DNA of 64,000 nucleotides from contig JAPTHN010000004.1 in assembly GCA_026936325.1 (NCBI GenBank), positions 45,721,289-45,785,288 of the forward strand, in the 5' to 3' direction. The first letter of the stretch is position 1. Every line of letters starts with the position of its first letter. The position numbers and the translations under genes were made by a program. The notes below the pieces were generated by a model. It saw only the letters and a list, made by a program, of their open reading frames with translations, did no database searches and was not told the origin of the DNA. Below are positions 1 to 13,400 of this stretch, piece by piece. This DNA is from Platynereis dumerilii (taxonomy: Eukaryota > Annelida > Polychaeta > Phyllodocida > Nereididae).

Positions 1-985
1 ATGCTATCAAAGGAAAAACTGAACACATAACAGCAATAAGCCATACCATAAATGCCTTAGAATCACAGAAAATACCTTCATACAGTACATGTACAAAATG
101 CTGAAAATTGGGACAAAAGAACTTTCAACAATACGGACATCTCAATCAAGTAATTCTAAGCTGCCACAGGAGGCAAGTTGAAACATATTATTGCATGTGC
201 AAAACCACTACAAGCCATAAACATGAGAGATAGCATGTGAAGCCACCAGTTGCTTGGATGGACTTGCAACAACATTCCCTAACACACTAAAACATGCCGC
301 TCAATGGAATTGCATGAAGTGTCGTGGGCCGACTAATGTTGTGCAATAGAGGGACTTTACAAGTCCTTTACGTATTTATTATGGTACGCCCTCACCCAAG
401 AAGACCATCAAATAGGGACAACAAATTGGGTAACAAAATAGGGCAACAGGATGGGAATGGACAGGCTTCTGAAACATGGGCAGGAGTATACATCAGAGGA
501 GTATACAAATGGGCAAACTAGGCTGCCCAAAACGGCATTGACACAATGCAAAGTATGACAATGCCATTTATTTATCTATCAACTGTCTATCTCTCTATCT
601 CTATTTCTCTATCTCTTTATCTATCTATTTATCAATCAATCAATCTATCTATCTATCGATCTACCTATCTACCTATCAACCAATATTAGTCCCACCGTGA
701 CACGAGCACCGATGCACCATCCTACAGCCAGAGCGTACTGACCATCAGCTGCATCGCAACTATGTATCTTCGACAGAAGACTAATAAACCCTCGCAGACA
801 CAATCAGAATGCAAGCTGTTTATGAATGGTCATGCTAACAAAAAAGCAAAGTTACTGTTAAAGTAACAGTTACACCAACTTGAGAACACATTTGCAGTAA
901 CATCAACCATGCAGATATTGCGAATAGATATTGAAGAGCATGTGTTGTCTGGATACAAGCACATTTTGCTTTTTACACATTCAGA
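1..985. repeat. Dispersed repeat, copy 1 of a pair spaced 19 kb apart
   Basis: The stretch from the window start matches 19388-20395 in direct orientation. Over 130-540 it shows only about 3% difference by eye. It contains a (TATC)n tract and tail fragments carrying 'cacatttgcagtaacatca' and 'aagctgtttatgaatggtca', both also seen near 20.2 kb. No coding potential is visible and the family was not recognised. The left boundary lies outside the window. Confidence 0.8.
575..681. repeat. (TATC)n microsatellite, imperfect
   Basis: Runs of tatc and ctat with substitutions, inside the dispersed repeat. Confidence 0.9.
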
Positions 986-2915
986 GAGTAAGGCAATGAT
1001 GCATGTGCAACTGTGAACGTAGAATTCTCAAACACACTGATATGCCAAAGAGTTACTTGAGCTAAAATGTGATTTAACTGGGAAATGCAAATGATGATGA
1101 GAAGTGCATGACAAAGGAAAGAGGTTTATACTTTATGAAGACAACATGCAAAAATCAAATAAGTCGAGTTTTCATTATAAGTTTTTATTCTTTTATAATT
1201 ATACAAATATGAAGTAAACGATCTATATACACAGCATGATATGATATATTCATTATTCAAATTGATGCGGATGATAAGAAGTTGTCCACTAGGAGGGAGT
1301 CAGCACTGCTGCTCCCCTGGTGCTTTGTTCCAAATGCACTTTGTAAAACATCTTGTTTAAAGAAATTCATACTTAATCTTCATAAATATTTCAGAATAAT
1401 TTTGTAAGATCACTTCGAATTTTTGAAAATTTTGTGATTTCCCTTTCTTAAAATCCAAATCTAGATTTTGAACTTATTTAACTGAAATTATAATTTTAAA
1501 ATCAAACATATATATTATATAAGACTCAGACAGTCACCATAAAAGAAATGTTCCTAATGAGAAACATGTCAGAAGGATCTCAGTTCAATGAATATAAAAA
1601 TTGTTCCTACTGAAAAGGCAAAAATGTATTTTTTGTCCTAATCTTAGTTTACATATGTTATTTGTTAGATTCTTAGATTTGTTGCAAAGTGTAATCAGAA
1701 CAAAGCACGTAAATTACAGTGCAGGTGACTGAATCATGGCATCAAAAATCACATAGCAGAATACAGCAGTTGTTGAAGAATTATGAGAAATTACAAACAT
1801 TCATTTTCTTAGGGTTTTTTGGGAGACTAGGCTCAATGGCAATCAATTATTTTTTAATTCAGCCTACAAAGTGCTTCTTGGTACTGATTAACAACGTGCC
1901 CGGTAAAGGAAACGGGCAGTTATTTGATTATCTTAACAGTTGGTTATACTCTTAATATTTTGACAGATAGGACCAGGAGAGTACCGACCTGTGGAAAATA
2001 CTGTGGTGATCTAGTAGGGCCCCACTAGCATACAGGTCCGCTGTGCAAGGAATATTGAAATCAGAAAAGTTGGGTAGCCCTTCCTTGATACAGCGCCCCC
2101 AATGATCAGTGTTGAAAATACAGTTTTCTGTTCACTTTCTCAGGCCTCCAGATACTAACAGAAATTATACTCTGAACAGGAATTTTTTCACTTTAAAAAA
2201 TGTGGAATGATGCGCTTCTACTGCACCAGCCAAAAGCTCCCCTAACGAAAATTATCCATTTCTGTCACTGATCGGGATTTAAACAGGTATATAGAAATAA
2301 CAACTACAATTTGTATTCTAAGGTCAGACAAGTTACTTTACTCAATCAAAGTAATTTTTACGAAGATTGTGTCAAACATCGCCAGTGAAAAAATTGCTGT
2401 ATTTGAGTATTTCCATGCCTATGCCTGTCATTTAACGGTATTGCCATACACAATATGATCAACGAGGAACAATACCATATTAAAGTAAAAAATAGGGAAA
2501 TCACAAGATTTTAATTTTGATTTGCCATTGAGTCCAGTTTTCACCTTAGTACTCTAATAACATACAAACAAATTACCATTTATTTTGGACATACAAGCAG
2601 GCCAAATGACACAAATTGCATTTTTTCATTGTTTCAAATGCCCAATTGAAACCCAAATTTCTTGACGGCAAGACTCACAAAATCATGGCAAGAAAATTAT
2701 TGACACCAATCAGAACAATAACATGACAAAATTATTTTTAACAATGATCAACTTTTTTTTTAACCACCATCTTTATAATTTTTTGGCTAGGATTATTTTG
2801 AGACATTCAAACCCAAAAGACATTGATAAATTTTTGTACATAACAGGGGAATATAGCAAATTATTTTATTTACAAATATAACATCATGTAGACCTACATA
2901 ACAAATGTTGTCCTC
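986..2915. other. AT-rich stretch, no gene seen
   Basis: No exon-like frame with convincing splice sites and no recognised mobile element. It is downstream of the receptor gene, so its 3' untranslated end may reach into it. Confidence 0.6.
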
Positions 2916-3260
2916 ATTGCGAATGATGTCAGAGATTGGTGCTAGAATGTCAGTGAATGTCAATTGATGATGTGAATGATGTCAGTGGATGTCAATTAAT
3001 ATGAATGATGTCCGTAAATGTCTATTGATGATGTGAATGATGTCAATTGATGTCAGTGATGTCACTTAATGTATTTTGATGACGTGAATGATGTGAATGA
3101 ATGTCAGTGATGATGTGAATGATGTCAGCGAATATGAAATGATTTCAGTAAATGTCTATCTATTGATGATGTGAATGATGTCAGTGAATGTCAATTGATG
3201 ATGTGAATGATGTCAATGAATGTCAGTTGACGTGAATGATGTTAGTTGAATATGGAAGAA
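2916..3260. repeat. Degenerate minisatellite, about 30-36 bp unit
   Basis: Repeated words such as gatgatgtgaatgatgtcag and tgaatgtcaattgatgat occur at irregular 30-36 bp spacing. More decayed versions continue to about 3560. It lies just downstream of the receptor stop codon, so it is probably in the 3' untranslated region or immediate flank. Confidence 0.85.
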
Positions 3261-3599
3261 TATTACGCCAATGTAAGATGTCATGGACTGTTGGTGATGT
3301 GAGCGAATAGTGTCAATGAAAAAATATTCAATGTCAGTGGATGCCTGATCATGACATTAGCAAACAAATGTTTATTAATTATGTCAACGAATGAATGTTG
3401 CCAAGGAACTATACTGTGTCATTGGATATTGTCAATGAATAGGCCTGTCAATAATTACGTGGAATTATCCTCACGATGTCAATGTCTGAGAGACATCAAA
3501 ATGAAATGTCAAATTGACAATGCGTGTCCTTAATGTTGGTTAAAGTGTATTATGGACAATGGAAAATAAAAAAATGGGATGAGGCGGAAATGTCAACAG

Positions 3600-3812
3600 T
3601 AACATTATGATGCAACCAACGTAACATGATCTTGTAACAAGATGTAACACGTAATGTCACATAATTATGATGAGACACATGATGTAACTTGATGTAATGC
3701 GATATAATACATGATGTAATACATGAAGTAACATACATTTTGTATGATGTCAGTTAAAGTAACAGGATGATAAATTATAATGTAACACGTGATGTAACAA
3801 CACATGATGACA
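3600..3812. repeat. Degenerate minisatellite, acatgatgtaac type
   Basis: Repeated words acatgatgtaac, gatgtaatac and cacgtgatgtaac. It ends about 20 bp from the receptor stop codon (3833), so if the gene is transcribed this array is almost certainly in its 3' untranslated region. Confidence 0.85.
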
Positions 3813-3832
3813 GTAATACAATTCAATAACAA

Positions 3833-4416
3833 TCAGTTTTTCTTGTCTTTGTCCAGCGTAGGAATATTAAAGTACTTAGAAGTGGTAAGCGGATGAAACA
3901 GCAGGAGTGTCGTGATGAGGATGAACAGCAGACATAACCAAAAGAAGAGGCGGTCAAAAACGATGGCCACGTGGACCCAGTCTTTAGCGTAATCAGGTTT
4001 GTTGCTATCCTTTTGCTCCTTGTTCTTGTCTCTGATTTCATAGGAAGGTACAAAACTGAGTCCGGGAAGAGGGCTGACGACGCTGCCGGTGGAAGAGGAC
4101 CGGCGCTCGTCATGATGCGGCACGTGCAGACGCATCACGTCGTGGTCGTGCGACCGCTGTCTTAAAGGCACCGTCTCGGGAGCGCGGGCCATTATGTCGC
4201 GCCGCCGGTGCCGCCCCCTAGACTCTGCGTCCTCTACATCATCGTCATGAAGCTGCGAACAGTCGCACATACACAAAATGCGAGCCATGTATATTACGAA
4301 GACTTTTTTGGCCCAGATGGGTACCGGCTTTTCCTTCATGCCATATAAGTTCAGCACAAACACTGTTGCCACCATAGCCAAGGTTGTAATAGCCATGGTG
4401 CATGTCAAGTATACAC
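3833..4416 (-). CDS. nAChR exon 6: M3, cytoplasmic loop, M4 and stop
   Basis: This 584 bp terminal exon starts at acceptor tttgcag in phase 1, completes the Gly282 codon, and reads straight into M3 (VYLTCTMAITTLAMVATVFV). A cytoplasmic loop of about 125 residues follows, rich in His, Arg and Asp (for example GRHRRRD and HDHD), then an amphipathic pre-M4 stretch KPDYAKDW, M4 (VFDRLFFWLCLLFILITTLL) and a short extracellular tail ending DKDKKN. The FDR before M4 is a family feature. The stop is followed almost at once by minisatellite DNA. Confidence 0.95.
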
Positions 4417-7400
4417 CTGCAAACAGAAAGAAAGTGTTATTACAATTAACTTGCACCTTGAAGAAATTTTAATACAAAACAAGTTTTTTGAACTGCCATA
4501 TCGTTTTTTGCATAGAAGTTTTGTTGTATTTTCAAAAAACTACTGCATTCATGCCATTTCAGCATGCAGTGTAGTTTTTCCGTAAACCTTGAATGACAAG
4601 TCAAATCAGGGATTTTGTATAAGTTTTATTTTTAGTGTGTACATGACAGAGCTCCGGCAAAAAGCATTCGATCAACACTCCCAAATAACTTAATTTTACA
4701 AATCCTATCAGTTTACAAAATATAGTAGGCCTATACAAAGAATTCTTTATTGAGAACCCAATGAAGCACTTCACAAAATTTGATTTTACTTATTAGGCCT
4801 AGGTGTTGGTTTAAAGGATCTATCATGATATTTTTGCTTTGTTTTGATCTCTTGGCTTCCATTTTGAAAAAAACGGTTTATTTTGTTCAGAAGGCAACTC
4901 AGAGCTGCACTGACATCATAATCATGGGTTTTATGTTTTCGCTTACTGCTAAATAAAACTTAATTTATCGAACTCTTAATTCTTTCTAATGTCTTTGATA
5001 GATTGCTGAGTATAGATAAGACACCATTGATGATTGATGCAAGTAACAAAAGTAGTAAAAACTTGGCGTCTCCTCTGTATGTACGTATATAATATCAATA
5101 TTAATTTACTTGTGGAATTTCATTACGACAAAATAAATAGTTTACACAATAGAACATGGCAACAGAAGGAACATCAAATGACAAGTCTTTGTTTAAACCA
5201 AGGACTCTTTTATCTTGACAGGAGAAAAATATTGAAAGCTGCCTCAATAATGGTGACAGGCATCCTCCATATGGACAATTAAAATTTGATATATTCTGTC
5301 TTATCAAGGTTTTACGTTAAAATTGTTGCCTGAATAATGTCAAAAAGATAGGCAAGAAGATTTTAAGAGTTCTGGTAACCATGGCACGCCATAAGCATGG
5401 TGGCTTTGAAATATAAAATAAGGGTTTTAGAGGTTTTAAAATGGGTGATTACCGGTTGATTAAAATTATTCGGTAGAAAAGTAAGAAAAGGTAGCCAAAA
5501 ACACATAATCTAAATAAGGGCAGAAATGAACCAAATCTGCAGACAATCAGAATTTCTTTACCATATTTTTTTTAAATGGCAAACCTCAAAATGAAATCAA
5601 GTTGCAAGATTTCATTATGAACAATTGAGCTAAATTTGATAATTAGTCAAAAACATGTCTGTAACTGGCAAAACCTAACCCTGTGGATTGTAGGAGAATT
5701 GTGGGGCATATCCCTGGGATAACCTGGGCATTTCCAGGTTGAAAATGACTTCACCCCATTGGGCATTTGAAGGATTTCTGTAATCAGTTTTCCTGCAGTG
5801 TCGGGGACAGGAATTTTATTTCTTAAAATTTACAGAAGTGGTTAGAAATGACTAGTGCGGCATTATTCTTACCTAGCAAAGGCACATGGTCGGAAGTGCG
5901 AGGGATGGTGTCGGCCACATTCAGCAGAAAGAGTCGGAAGGAGAGGAGAGCGGCGACACCTATGTGCACCTTTTGGGCGGGGGTGCAGAAGAAGATGGAT
6001 AGGAGGACAGCAGACGTAAGGATGCCCGGTAAGATGACGTTCATGATGTAGAAGGTGTGACGCCTCCGCAAATACACCGTGAACTTGATGTTGCTGAAGC
6101 GCTGGTCCGGGCAGCAGTCGAACGCAAACTCATCTCGGATCGCTGCTGTATCTAGTATATCCCATTCTCCATTCTCCTCGTAAGACTCGTCTATTATTCG
6201 AGTGCGACTGGTCGTCAAGTTCATCTTGGATGTATAGTACGACCAGGCGCCAAAGATCATATCACACTTTTGCTCATCAAAGGGGTAATACGTAATATCG
6301 ATAGGACACATCGTCTTAAAAACTCCACCAGGTTCCCAGCGGACTAATCCTGATGGATACAAAACTGCTTGGAATTCAGAGTAATCCTTGTATATTGACT
6401 CCGCTCTGAAATTAAATTAAATTTCTGTTAGTAATTATCATATTATTTCTCATATCTCATATACCTCTATTTGTAGTGATTCATTCAAGTGATTTGAACA
6501 GAAACATGCAGAAAGGAAAATCATTGAATTGTTGAAGAAATGAATAAATTCAAAGTGCGCCATATACATCAGCTCGTCCTATAAAGTCATATTTTAAAAA
6601 CGGTAACACCAAATTTTTAATTGTGTTTGTGTTAACTTCATGATTTTTGGCCAAAAAAGGCATTTGTTAATCGAAAATTATCAAACTAATCAGCCCAGTT
6701 AGCTCAGTCAGTAGAGCACTCGCCTCACAAGCGACTAACCCTGGTTCAATCCCCAGGCTGGCCATCATGTCACTCAACGGCATCGTCTTTCGCATCAGAA
6801 ATTAATTGGAGGTGTCGTGGGCCCAGCTGTAAATAAGTCTCTGACTTAGTCTGGTTACCCACATTAAATAACGTCTACCTTTACCTTACCTTTACCCAAA
6901 CTAAGCGTTATTATGCACTATATCCAACCATTTCCACTATCCAGGTTGTGAAACCTTTTTTAAAACTGGTGTGTCCTTTTATCTAACACTTACCCATTGA
7001 TAATGGCAAATTCAGGTTTCCAAATATTCTCAGCGTTTATGACGACCTGATCCAAATCAGAATATTCCTCTGTAGCCCAGGCTAATCGTTCATCTATCCA
7101 CTCCTGTAAGAGAATGAAAATAAATTAAGAAAGAATTCATGCCATTGGATAAAAGGTTACAATTTTTCTAAACTGTGAAATAAAAAAAACAGCCCTATCA
7201 TGGTTGAATATACAAACATTTTCATTAAAACCTTCCAAAAATATTGCTTAGGTTCTCAAATCTATATACACCATTAGGCAGCAGACAATTTACACACCGT
7301 ATGTGTCAATTATCAGGATAACAAATCATAACAACTTTACAGTACAACCCAAAATAAAGTAAGACTACCCAGCAGGAAGGAAGAATCAGCCACTACTTTA

Positions 7401-10400
7401 CCCTTTCACACCTTTTGGCTACCTCTGAATCACTTCCTACCTTTACCTACTTGAAACTGACTTTTAAAATTACATTAAAATGACACTTAAACAACACTTA
7501 TCCAAACTCTAACACCCCCATTGTGTTTAATTTATTTGATATTGTACCCCTTTGCCAGAAAATGTTCTTACTTTATTTTGGATTGTACTGTATATTATCT
7601 CAATAGTAACTGCTGATAATTTTAATTGGTTCTATAAAATTGCACCAAACTTCATAAGAAGCAAACGAAATTAGCATATTCATCTAAAAAACTCTTCAGA
7701 TTCATTATTTTAAATAGGATTAAACATTTTTCTGAATAACCAAACAAGATTCTGGTGAAATGCCAAAACTTGTATTGGATATGTTGATGATATATTCAAT
7801 TGATAGATGTCCTTATACAGTGGTCGACATAACATTACGGAGAAATCAATATGATTTCTTTGTGTTTGTTTGAACTAGATTACTTACACGAAGTGCAAAT
7901 ATAGGCCTATACAACTGCTAACTACAAATAAGAATGACTACAAAAGTAGCAAAATGATAAATAGGACGGATATCAGTTACAATTTACATAACTCTATACA
8001 CACAAATAAAAGGGTTACGGGCTAACTTCCCAACATCTGTGGCTGAGTGACCATTATTTGACTAGGCCTATGTTTGACTAACAAAAGTGTGTACTGAATT
8101 ATGGACTTCTTACTTACCAGAATTAACATGCCGGTCGTGGTGAAAACTTGACTTTTGACATTCTGAAAGAAAACAGACAAATGGCGTTATCGAAATTTGC
8201 ATTCACGTCAACAGAGAGTGATGATATTATTCTCGGATTACAAACCCAAATCAAATATTTGAGAGTTTCGAAACAGATGTTTTTGATAAGTGGATTTATG
8301 ATTGTGATGGATGCATCTGGGCTGCTGCAACATGTTTCAAGTAAATTAAGTTTCAGCCTGCACTATACTGTTATATAAAATTGCTACTTTCAACTTTCAA
8401 GTGCTCTTCACAGTAAAATTTGAATTTTAAATTGAGTCAACTGAAATGATTGAGTGAGATGTTTGCACAATTCCTTTGACCTAACATAGCTTGTTCTTTT
8501 AAGTTATAACAAGTCATATTATCATACCTTGAAATAAAATAGCAAGCTATGTTAGCTCAAACTAATAGTGCAACCAACTCACTCAATCGTTTAAGCTGAC
8601 TCAAAATTTCAAATTTTACAGGATATGTAACTGTATATTGGATTGAGGAGGTGAACTCTTGCAAGAAGTTGAATTGTTAAAACCTTTGTTGAAAAATATA
8701 AATATCATCATGCATGTTATCACGCAACTAACTAAATTTTTTCTCAAACTAAGTAAGTGTTGTTCATCATTACCTGTGCTGCTAGATAATTATGATAAGC
8801 ACTGAATCAACTGATTAACCATAACTGACAAAAACAACCATCTTTCAGCCAGTGACATCACACGAACAAGTTGAAAATTAATTTTGAAACTGTTTGTACC
8901 GCCAATCTGCAAAGAGCTATAACAATCACAAAGGCCAAAGATATCAATTACATGACGTAGAGTAGGTCGGGACATGCGGCCCCCCTTAACTTCGAGATGC
9001 GATTTGACCTACTTTTTATGGGCGATTATTTGAATGCTTATGAAGGGATCACTTGACTCTACCAATAACTAGAGAAACAAATGTCTACCAATTTTAATAA
9101 AGGAGTTACGGCCATTTTTGTAAAAAAATTAAAATTGCCTTCTTACCCCACCCATCGGGCAAGAAGCCCCCCTATTATAATCCTATGGCAATTTTTTTTT
9201 GCGAGCGCATTCTGCCTAAAAGTTATTTCTTAGGGTTCTTCTATCCTTTTTAAGGCATTCTATTCACTTTTTCTGAATTTCAGAATTTTTCTGTTCATAC
9301 TTTTATTTTTTAATATTTTTTACCCTGTTTCAATTTTTTTCTATTTTAATTAGCTATTCTATCAAGTTTAAATGTAAAGTACACATTATTAATGGTTCCT
9401 GAAGCAGCTTCGACCCCCCAGTGAAGGGGGCTTCATGCCCCATATCATGTGGGGCCTCTCGCCCCAAACCCCCATATTTTAATTTGACCTCTATATTTTG
9501 AACTAAAATGCAAAAAACATGATCCAAATCATATTGATGTGATAGTCATAAAGTGAAGCAATGCAGATATCCATTATACTTTTAAAAATTTCCGAAGTTA
9601 TTTCTGACAATCCCTTTCAAAGAATTAGTCACAGTTACAAAACCATGCAAATTTTTTTCTTTCTTTAATTTCTACTATAGTTTGGTGCTGTTTGCCCTGA
9701 AAATGTGTGACGTCACCTAAAACGCCTCTAGCTTCAATCCTATCAATAGATAAACGCACCAAAAATGTAAGTTTGGATATAAGCCTGAGGGGGCCTCTCA
9801 CCTAACCCGGGCTTCTTGCCCCGACCTACTCTATGTTAAGGGTTCATGTAAACATGTTCTCCATGTACTTGTGGACCTACAATGGAGATACATGTGTTTG
9901 ATGGGTTTATCACAAGGCATGCCAAAAACCCGCTGTTAGGTTTATGTACTTTGGTCCATGAATAGACCTGCTTACATTCTGAAGCATTGATAGGCCTTGT
10001 TGAACACATAAATAAGGGCAGTTGCTTCCCTTGCTTGTCAGTGTAATAGTCTAATAGACATGTTGGTGAGGCTTGGTTACATGCAAGAAGCAGGAGAGCG
10101 TATCTTGTTGAAACAATGCAAAACTACGCCCTCCCCTGATAATATTAATTTCAAAATATTTTCCAAGAGGCTTCGTTACATGTAGAAGAACTACAGTGTA
10201 TCTTGTGGAAACAAAGCAGAACAATTCTCTTATTTAATGATCAAAGCATTTTCTAGTGATCTAGACTGGACCACCTTTTAGAGGGTGGACCGGTATTTAC
10301 AAAAGCTGGGTGGCCAAGTGGTTAAGGTTCCCGCCTGCTCCGCTGAAGGTCTTGGCCTGCATGGGTTCGAACCTCGGGTGGGGAACCCAAAATTTTCAGT

Positions 10401-13400
10401 GTACCTTCATGAGCAAAATCCCAGCTGGATGTCGTTCGGATGAGACGTTAAATTGGCGGCCCCTTGTATCAGTGTCTATGCTGGGCAAGTAAAAGATCCC
10501 TCACATGGGGTAAATGTGTAACAAGTTGAGGACTCCCGCTCGCTCTCCCATCTCATCAATCAACCCCCGTGAGCGCCCAGAACTGGGCTTAGAGGGCTGC
10601 ACTTACCATATCTATCTATCTATCTATCCAGGGTGAGGGGGTCCGATTTTGAACTGGACCAGTCCAGAAGCGGTCGATCAGTATTTCGAAAATCATGATA
10701 AAAATGAGGGTTTAAACAACCATTATGATATGAATTTCGTCTTCAGATAAAATCACTGAACCGGTCCCTACCGGCAATGGACTGGTCTGGTCTGGCACTG
10801 AACTGGTTTTTTGGAGGTGGTCCGGTATTTTGGGGTCCAGGGCTGGACCAAGGACCGGCCTAGTCCAAGGCAGTCCGGTCTGCATCACTAGCATTTTCCG
10901 AGAAGCTTCCTAGCATCTCAAAACACTTCCAAAAGCATTTGTCAACTATTCTCCAACATTATTCACACATTTTCCTGCCATTTTCAGAATTCTCAAGCAT
11001 TTTCCAAACTTTTTCCAAATGTTTTTCTCTCATCATCTGAGGATTTCCTTGCTTTCGCACAACTTCTTGCCTGTTGATTTATTTGTTTATACACAGTTTA
11101 CTGTTACCAATTGATTTATATTCAAACCTTCTTCTGGGAATGGAAAGTAAATTCACACAGCTTCTGAGATCACCCTCAATGTAAACTGTAAACTCAAGGT
11201 GTGAGGTTTAGTGAAAAAGGGAACAACATTAGGTTTGCACTGCAGAAGATGTACAGTAAAAGTAGCAGCTCTGTGAAAGTCTTACTTGAAAAACAGTCCT
11301 CTATTTGCTGTAAACTTACTTAATCCATTCCTTAAAAAACAGCAAGTGTTACATTAAAGTATTCACAGTGATTCAGAATTTTCTACAGACACCTGGCATC
11401 ACCTATAAAGTGTTTGCGGGGAAGTTTCACAGAACAGAAAGACAAACAAAACATCACTTTTTTTTTCGCTGAAGAACTATTTGTTAACACACAGAAGTTC
11501 AGTAAAACAACATCTAAACTTAAGCAATGTAGCAAAGCAAGAACACCCAGGAGAACACCCACAGTGCCACTCGATAAAATACCAAGTGACATTCATCACT
11601 GCACAACAACTAACTAGTTCACTCCTTCTAAAATAAAATCATTTTTTTTGTTTCGGTAACGTAAGATAGAGATGGATGTGGATTGTGGAAGTGAGTGAAG
11701 CCCTCCAGGGGGAGTTTTAGATCAGTTTGTAGCTCACTGCATGGGTTGCCAATTGCTGGGTACCGGGTTGATTCCTGATCTGATAACCTGCACCTCTGTT
11801 GGACAGCGGTTTCAATCATCCTTCGCCTAATTGCTGTATCGTCATTCTGTCTGTCTGCATATCAACTTCAAACAAGAGGTAAAGCCCCAATCATACATCA
11901 AAAATGAAGACCGCTGAAGCCAGTTTGGGTTGCTCCTAAGGATTTATTAATGAGATGAAAGAATTGGTGTTTCAGACGAAAGATTTCAAAATGTTACTCA
12001 TTTACTCTATATTAAGGATCTGTGAATTTTCCCGCAAAGACAGTAAATGAGAGATAGCCAACCATTGATGAAAATAAAATATCAGAATGTTTTTTAGATA
12101 TAGAAAGGCTGAAGAATCAACAGAAACGTGAAAACCCGAGTCACTCTTATTTGCTGTTATCCATGGTACCAGGCCAAACCCATTTTCATTCGCAATCTTT
12201 TTTTCCAGATGTGTGTAATAGACTTGTCAGTCACTATGATTTACCCTTCTTGCTGCAATATAAGATACTTAACCGGCATCATATAACTTTGCCCTAAAAC
12301 CTTAACACTTGCATTATACCCTTGTAATGATTGGGTATGCTTTACATATTGGGGTTATATAGGGGTATAATAGAGACCACCCTCTTTCACTGCAACCCTA
12401 GAGTACAAGGTTATGCCACCCTACAGGTAAAGGGGTACAACAAGGAGCGGGATATGCCTTGATATATGTCCCTAGCTAGGGCCAGCAGTAATGCAAGCAT
12501 ACATGGCTTGTCTGGATGTGTTGAGAGGTCTCTCCAGGGCTCTCCTGGTCTCTCCAGGTGATTCCCCAGGTTGACCCAGGGCTCTTTGAACAATGTTGAA
12601 TGGCCGTCCAGGTGATCTCCGGGATGCAGTGTAAAGTATTCATTCTAAGGGTAAAGACCCAGAGGTTCACAGATGGATGACACATGTCTTTGTCCTATCA
12701 GTTAACCTCTACAACATTAACACATTAATACACCAGAACATATGTCTGTATCACTATAAATGAGTAGAACAACTAAAATGAGTAGAGCATTGTGAGAGAT
12801 TTCTTGTTTGTATCTTATCACTTCACGGTGAAATTTGAAATTTTGAGTAAACTTAAATGATTGAGTGACATTGTTGCACAATTGTTTTGAGCTAAGATAG
12901 CTTGTTTTTTTTTAAAGTTATGATAATCTATCCAGTGTCCACTGTCATAACTTTAAATAACAAGCTATCTTAGCTCAAAGAAATTATGAAACCATCTCTC
13001 AACCATTACTCAAAATTTCAGATTTTACAGTGTGTGTTAGTAGCTTGAGGTTGTGTACAAGAGCATGCTTGGACTGCCACACAATAACAAAAATGGTAGC
13101 ATCAGGCATTCAAATCCTACGTTCTAGCATCTAACGTTGTTGTGTCAGAAGAAGCCATTAGAGACCAGTAAAGAAAGATTTATGCATTTTTTTGCGAATG
13201 ATTATCTAGCGGACGCAGCTAAGCAATGCGCTTTTTTGAAGGGCGAGATACAGAGTGAGATCAGAAGCATAGCGATGCAGTGGGGAGTCTGAGCACCACA
13301 CTAATTCATGGTGTCTCAAACTGTAGTGGGTAAATGGTACACCACCCTACAATGCAATAAGTATGCCATAAGTATGCAATAAGCATGCAACAAGCATTCC

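Noticed and set aside
4471-5822. Search for an additional exon between M2 and M3
   Set aside because: Exons 5 and 6 join perfectly within the Gly282 codon and the protein alignment has no gap, so none is needed.
6693-6765. Possible functional tRNA gene
   Set aside because: The tRNA-like head continues into a SINE body and tail with a target duplication, so it is a SINE promoter. The same holds for the heads near 10305 and 14480.
11383-11592. Hydrophobic minus-strand frame considered as a missing signal-peptide exon
   Set aside because: It lies between exon 2 and exon 3, on the wrong side of exon 2, and has no matching donor phase.
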